From: Cryptomeria japonica | Lineage: Eukaryota > Streptophyta > Pinopsida > Cupressales > Cupressaceae | Assembly (NCBI RefSeq): GCF_030272615.1 | Contig: NC_081409.1 | Coordinates: forward strand, 476,628,573-476,692,572 | Reading direction: 5' to 3' | DNA length: 64,000 bases | Position numbers and translations under genes: made by a program | In this document: positions 62,013 through 64,000 of the stretch, piece after piece | Position numbering within the stretch: position 1 is the first letter of the stretch | How the letters are laid out: every line of letters begins with the position of its first letter | Notes under the pieces: generated by a model | Databases searched by the model: none | What the model was told of the DNA's origin: nothing | Seen by the model: only the letters and a program-made list of their open reading frames with translations

Positions 62013-62025
62013 AGCTCTGATACCA
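62013..62025 (-). promoter_or_regulatory. Primer binding site of the LARD-like element
   Basis: The minus strand reads TGGTATCAGAGCT, matching the initiator tRNA-Met complement. Confidence 0.9.
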
Positions 62026-62027
62026 CT

Positions 62028-62749
62028 TGTAAAGAAACTTGTAGACATCTTTATGACAATTTCTACATAACCCATTAAGATTTCAATCAAATAAACACAT
62101 AGAATCCACATGCAAAGAATAGACAACATACCCATGAAAATATGACACAAGATATATCCTAGGAAAACCCTCATTAGGGAAAAAATCCAGCCTCCAAAAA
62201 CATCATCCACCATGTATTATCAGTGATGCGTCCATTACAATACAACTATGGAAAGCCTTCAAAAAACTAGCCATAACCAAGCACTCCATGTGACCGAGCA
62301 TGAATCCACACATCTCATGCCATGCTTCCTCCTTCACAAATGTTAACCTGGCTAACCCAAACAACCACCCTTGTGGTTGCTTTTATAAACACAAGCTCCC
62401 ACAAAACCACCAAGTGGTATTACATCAAAACCATGTGCCCAAAACTATGTGATAATAAAATATAATATTTTTCCTCCCTACCCTTGACCCACATTTAATA
62501 TTGAGTACTTCATCACAATTACATTCTCCAATATTAAATAAATTCTACCAATGTGTCAATACAACTCATCAAGTAGTTACAAAAATAGTCCAAGGGAGTC
62601 TCTACACGTTGCATGTTCATCTAGGTGCTCCTAGATGCAACAATACAATATGATATTACAATATAAGTCTATGTCCACCTCACACAATAATAAAATAATA
62701 CAATAATGAAACATTATTATGCAAGGTGTACACCACCATTTTCCAAACA
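62028..62749 (-). repeat. 5' LTR of the LARD-like element
   Basis: It is the partner of 57148-57880. The PBS lies two bases inside it on the minus strand. It is followed by the ATTAT duplication and the split gag of the host copia element. Confidence 0.92.
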
Positions 62750-62754
62750 ATTAT

Positions 62755-63400
62755 TCTTGGTAGACTTTTTTTTAGTCATCCACGAAGATTCATCTGCGAA
62801 GAACCTATGAAAGAAACTTGGTAAGATGTATCAAGCCAAACATTTAGTGAATAATTTATTTTTTTAGAACGTTTTTATTCCTTAAGAATGGTGAATTACA
62901 AACCACTTGGTAGCTTTCAATATGTTGGTGACTCAATTGGTATCTATTGGTGTCAAGATGGATGAGGAGGAGAAACATCAAATCTTTCTTTATTCTTTGT
63001 ATGATCCATAAGATTATCTTGTTATGGCTATCAACAATACTTCTATTATTTCAATTAATGAAGATGTGTTGTGTTATTTTATTTCTAAAAAAATGAAGAG
63101 AAAGATATCCATCAATTCTAAGGAGACCCTACATGTTTGTGGAAGACCCAAGGAAAAATACAAGAACAATGAGAATCATAATAAATCAAACTCTAAGGGG
63201 AGGTCCAAATCTCCTGGAAAATCCAAAGTTATTTGTTGGAATTGTTGTAAGCTTGAACACTTCCATAAGGAGTGAAAAAAATAATAGGAGTGTAAAAAAG
63301 AAAAGAAGAAGAAGAAAGAGTATAAACAAGAAAAGAAGAAATTTGATTTTGATTGTAAGTCTGAGAAGGAATATGGTGATGGGTTCATTGTAGATTTGGT
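62755..63400 (+). pseudogene. Copia gag, C-terminal part with zinc knuckle
   Basis: Coding resumes with L-V-D-F-F in the frame left at 57147, then KLGKMYQAKHLVN and VTQLVSIGVKMDEEEK, which are typical gag helices, with stops and at least one frame change. A zinc knuckle C-W-N-C-C-K-L-E-H-F-H-K-E is followed by a stop exactly where the last Cys should be, near 63273. A Lys-rich linker follows. Gag packages element RNA; this copy is not translatable. Confidence 0.8.
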
Positions 63401-64000
63401 CACATATATAGGTAATTATGCATGGTTAATTGACTTAGGTGCATCTTTTCATATGACATCTAATAGAGATAAATTTTAAAAATATAAAACAATTGATGCA
63501 GGTAAGGTGTACTTGAGTGATGATTCTCATTTAGATATTTTTGGCTACGGTAAAGTTAGAATCAGATTTCCTGATGGTGGAATAAAAAGGATTAATCGTG
63601 TGTTCCATATCCATGGACTAGCATGGATTTTGTTATCTATGATCAAACTAATAGATGCAAGTGTGTAGGTGGTTTTTTTATTTTAATGCAAGATGCAAAA
63701 TGGTGATAGGTTCTATGATGATTGCTAGAGGTGTCAAATTTGGCAAATGGTATAAGTTGGATGCATGCACTATTGAGTATAATAGTACTTATGTAAAAAG
63801 AAAATCTATGAATACTTTGTTGGAAGAGGTGAGAGTTTCACCTTCAATAGATGGTCATGGATTTTGGGCACCTAAGGGTACTCTTTCTTCTGAATCAAAG
63901 TTAACTGGCGAATAAGATTGTTATGACACCAAAGACAAGGCCACATTGGACAAAAGGGTCTAAGGACCTTGAAAAATAAAAACCTTCATGATGGTTTGAA
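63401..64000 (+). pseudogene. Copia pol start (protease remnant and pre-integrase region)
   Basis: Near 63420-63470 the coding reads WLIDLGASFHMTSNRDKF, the copia protease block with D-L-G in place of the catalytic D-S-G. Conserved downstream residues (G-x-V-x-I-x-F-P-D-G-G) follow near 63550-63580. A frame near 63690-63780 (ARGVKFGKWYKLDAC) fits the gag-pre-integrase region. Frame changes and stops are present. The integrase core is past the window edge. Confidence 0.7.

Larger units (their letters stand above)
57148..62749 (-). mobile_element. LARD-like non-autonomous LTR element on the minus strand
   Basis: It is flanked by ATTAT (57143-57147 and 62750-62754). LTRs of 733 and 722 bp begin TGTAARGAAACTTG and end CAAACA. 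The minus strand has a PBS at 62025-62013 (TGGTATCAGAGCT) and a PPT (AAATGGGAGAA) at 57891-57881. The 4.1-kb internal region has no gag or pol domain in any frame that I can recognise. A long LTR-bounded, non-coding internal region defines the LARD class. Confidence 0.87.
56616..64000 (+). mobile_element. Plus-strand Ty1/copia element, 5' part, running off the window
   Basis: A short LTR (56616-56880), PBS, gag, zinc knuckle and protease remnant appear in order on the plus strand, with gag split by a nested element (57148-62749). The 3' part with integrase core, RT and RNase H lies beyond 64000. Confidence 0.8.

Overview
The window reads as gymnosperm-like (conifer-type) nuclear DNA from a very large plant genome. 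It is AT-rich, contains no recognisable host gene, and is almost entirely nested LTR retrotransposons, most of them decayed by in-frame stops. The taxon is an inference from this texture; I recognised no species-specific marker. Element borders rest on visible TG...CA termini, 5-bp target-site duplications (TSDs), primer binding sites (PBS, usually TGGTATYAGAG, complementary to initiator tRNA-Met) and polypurine tracts (PPT).

Region 1 (1-22021, + strand) is the 3' end of a retroelement. It carries a long unrecognised ORF (3-2431, resuming at 19799-20517), two PPT-like tracts and a 3' LTR (20709-22021). The ORF is split by a minus-strand Ty3-like element (2432-19793, TSD ATTGA) whose only recognisable domain is an aspartic protease. 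That element is itself split by a Ty1/copia cluster (5255-17321, TSD GCAT plus one mismatched base) in which one copy (B) appears to sit in the 3' LTR of a sister copy (A). The nest is therefore four levels deep, and the first two host reading frames are restored when the inserts are removed on paper.

Region 2 (22022-42539) starts with the 3' part of what looks like a Ty3/Tat-type element with an antisense plant-mobile-domain ORF (22883-23452), a PPT and an LTR from 24570. A minus-strand Ty1/copia element (26126-41406, TSD CAACT) lies beyond it. Its 3' LTR holds a non-autonomous gag-bearing element (26480-31694, TSD CTAAG).

Region 3 (42540-51556, minus) has a truncated copia fragment (gag piece and one LTR) split by a 3.8-kb non-coding insert (43440-47248, TSD CTTTC). 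It abuts a second ORF of the same general build as the Region 1 ORF (48715-51556). Just outside that ORF is a 1.4-kb array of imperfect palindromes (about 51740-53130), the least explained structure in the window.

Region 4 (53131-64000) has an unidentified coiled-coil-like ORF (54461-55222, minus). A plus-strand copia element then begins at about 56616 and runs off the window. Its gag is split by a 5.6-kb LARD-like element (57148-62749, TSD ATTAT).

The genes do not work together as a host pathway. They are gag, protease, integrase, reverse transcriptase and RNase H remnants of several families, plus accessory ORFs of unknown function. No element here appears able to encode a complete working protein set.
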